64,000 nt of DNA from assembly GCF_003148495.1 (NCBI RefSeq), contig NZ_QGGH01000002.1:310001-374000 (forward strand). Reading direction: 5' to 3'. The notes below the pieces were generated by a model. It did not search any database. It saw only the letters and a list, made by a program, of their open reading frames with translations, and was not told the DNA's origin. Position 1 is the stretch's first letter. The number at the start of each line of letters is the position of its first letter. Source of the DNA: Mesorhizobium loti. Its GTDB lineage: Bacteria; Pseudomonadota; Alphaproteobacteria; Rhizobiales; Rhizobiaceae. Shown here one piece after another: positions 63,300-64,000 of this stretch. The position numbers and the translations under genes were made by a program.

Positions 63300-64000
63300 T
63301 TAGCCCGCGCTCTGCGGATAGCAGATGATCGACAAATAGCGCATCGGCAGTTTCGTCAGCTGCTCCGGCCCGTGCGGTGCGTCGGCGTCGAAGAACAGGC
63401 TGTCGCCGGGCTTCATCGGGTAGAGGTTGCTGCCATGCCGGTAAACGACCTCGCCTTCGAGCATGTAGAGGAACTCCATGCCCTCATGCTGGAAGGTCGG
63501 GAACACGTCGGAATCCTCTGTCAGCGTGATCAGATAGGGTTCGACGACGACGCCGCTGGTGTTCGAGCCGATATGGCCGAGCAGATTGTACTGGTGGCCG
63601 GCACGGGTGCCCCGGCGCTCAACATCGAGCCCTTGGCCGGCCTTGACGAAGACGGCGCTGCGCTCTTCCTCGAAGCGGCGGAAAAAGGCAGTGACCGGAA
63701 CGCCGAGCGCCCGCGACAGCGCCTGCAAGGTGGTCAGGGAGGGCGAGGTGATGCCGTTCTCGATCTTCGACAGCATGCCCAGCGAGATGTCGGTGGCGAC
63801 CGCGAGATCAGCGACAGTGATGCCGAGCTTCTTGCGGAAGGCGCGCACCTCGCGGCCGATCGCGACCTCCAGCACTTTCTCGCGGGTGTCGCGAATGGCA
63901 TGCGGGTTCTGCGTCAGCGGCGCGCGGATGGTTTTCCCGTCGGCCGAGACCTTTGGCAGCGGTTTGGCTTTCGCGGCCGCAGGACCAGCCTTGGTATCGG
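63300..64000 (-). CDS. XRE-cupin transcriptional regulator, 5' end outside window
   Basis: The visible 232 residues have an XRE helix-turn-helix (EVRAFRKKLGITVADLAVATDISLGMLSKIEN) and a C-terminal cupin domain (EHGGMEFLYM-like, here FQHEGMEFLYMLEGEVVYRHG, then PMKPGDSLFFDADAPHG). An internal GTG at 63875 could look like a start, but the frame runs on to the window edge with an Ala/Lys/Pro-rich tail and a segment (TIRAPLTQNPHAIRDTREKV) that looks like coding sequence. The true start is therefore beyond 64000. Such proteins often control amine or amino acid catabolism; its place beside dmmDABC makes it the likely regulator of the methylamine genes. Confidence 0.85.
   Translation of the reverse strand, partial: DTKAGPAAAKAKPLPKVSADGKTIRAPLTQNPHAIRDTREKVLEVAIGREVRAFRKKLGITVADLAVATDISLGMLSKIENGITSPSLTTLQALSRALGVPVTAFFRRFEEERSAVFVKAGQGLDVERRGTRAGHQYNLLGHIGSNTSGVVVEPYLITLTEDSDVFPTFQHEGMEFLYMLEGEVVYRHGSNLYPMKPGDSLFFDADAPHGPEQLTKLPMRYLSIICYPQSAG

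Overview
The window is about 64 kb of GC-rich DNA with dense operons. It looks like chromosome from a member of the Hyphomicrobiales, most likely Mesorhizobium or a near relative. The signs are a Brucella-type RibH2 behind its own FMN riboswitch, rhizobial codon use and protein character throughout, an intergenic palindromic repeat of the rhizobial type at 63138-63285, and many uptake systems for plant and soil solutes. I saw no rRNA, tRNA, insertion sequence, phage gene or CRISPR array.

Left part (1-11981). A tight five-gene operon (SWIM zinc finger, DUF5691, MoxR-type AAA+ ATPase, DUF5682, VWA/MIDAS protein) occupies 12-7417 and forms a MoxR-VWA system of unknown function. It is followed by class II fructose-bisphosphate aldolase, a secreted Gly-rich protein, ribH2 with an FMN riboswitch, and an MFS exporter facing an Lrp/AsnC regulator.

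Second part (11992-24130). mtnK-mtnA diverge from a ribose-type sugar ABC transporter across a perfect 12-bp inverted repeat that carries both -35 boxes. Beyond them lie an orphan acyl-CoA-thioesterase-like hydrolase, a class II aldolase fused to a short-chain dehydrogenase, a SorC-type regulator and an acyl-CoA synthetase. The set fits import and breakdown of 5-methylthioribose or 5-deoxyribose by a DHAP-shunt-like route. A TetR-controlled RND efflux pair follows at 24319-29463.

Third part (29603-41541). A CocE/NonD hydrolase, a complete peptide-type ABC transporter and a BetI-like TetR regulator run rightward. A non-pyrrolysine MttB homolog and a TMADH/StcD-like flavoprotein run leftward towards them. 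Both outer ends start at 42-bp palindromes of identical architecture that share a 24-bp core with one mismatch. This looks like one regulon for an N-methylated substrate that has an ester or amide bond.

Right part (41671-64000). This is a nearly complete route from TMAO to ammonia and C1 units: an APC permease, Tdm (TMAO demethylase), DmmDABC (dimethylamine monooxygenase), and GmaS-MgsABC-MgdABCD (N-methylglutamate pathway from methylamine). The Mgd and Mgs genes would ordinarily be labelled sarcosine oxidase and glutamate-synthase-like. A separate operon holds three small membrane proteins, an ethanolamine-permease-like transporter and two unknown membrane proteins. An XRE-cupin regulator, cut by the window end, closes the region. 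No trimethylamine monooxygenase (Tmm) is visible.
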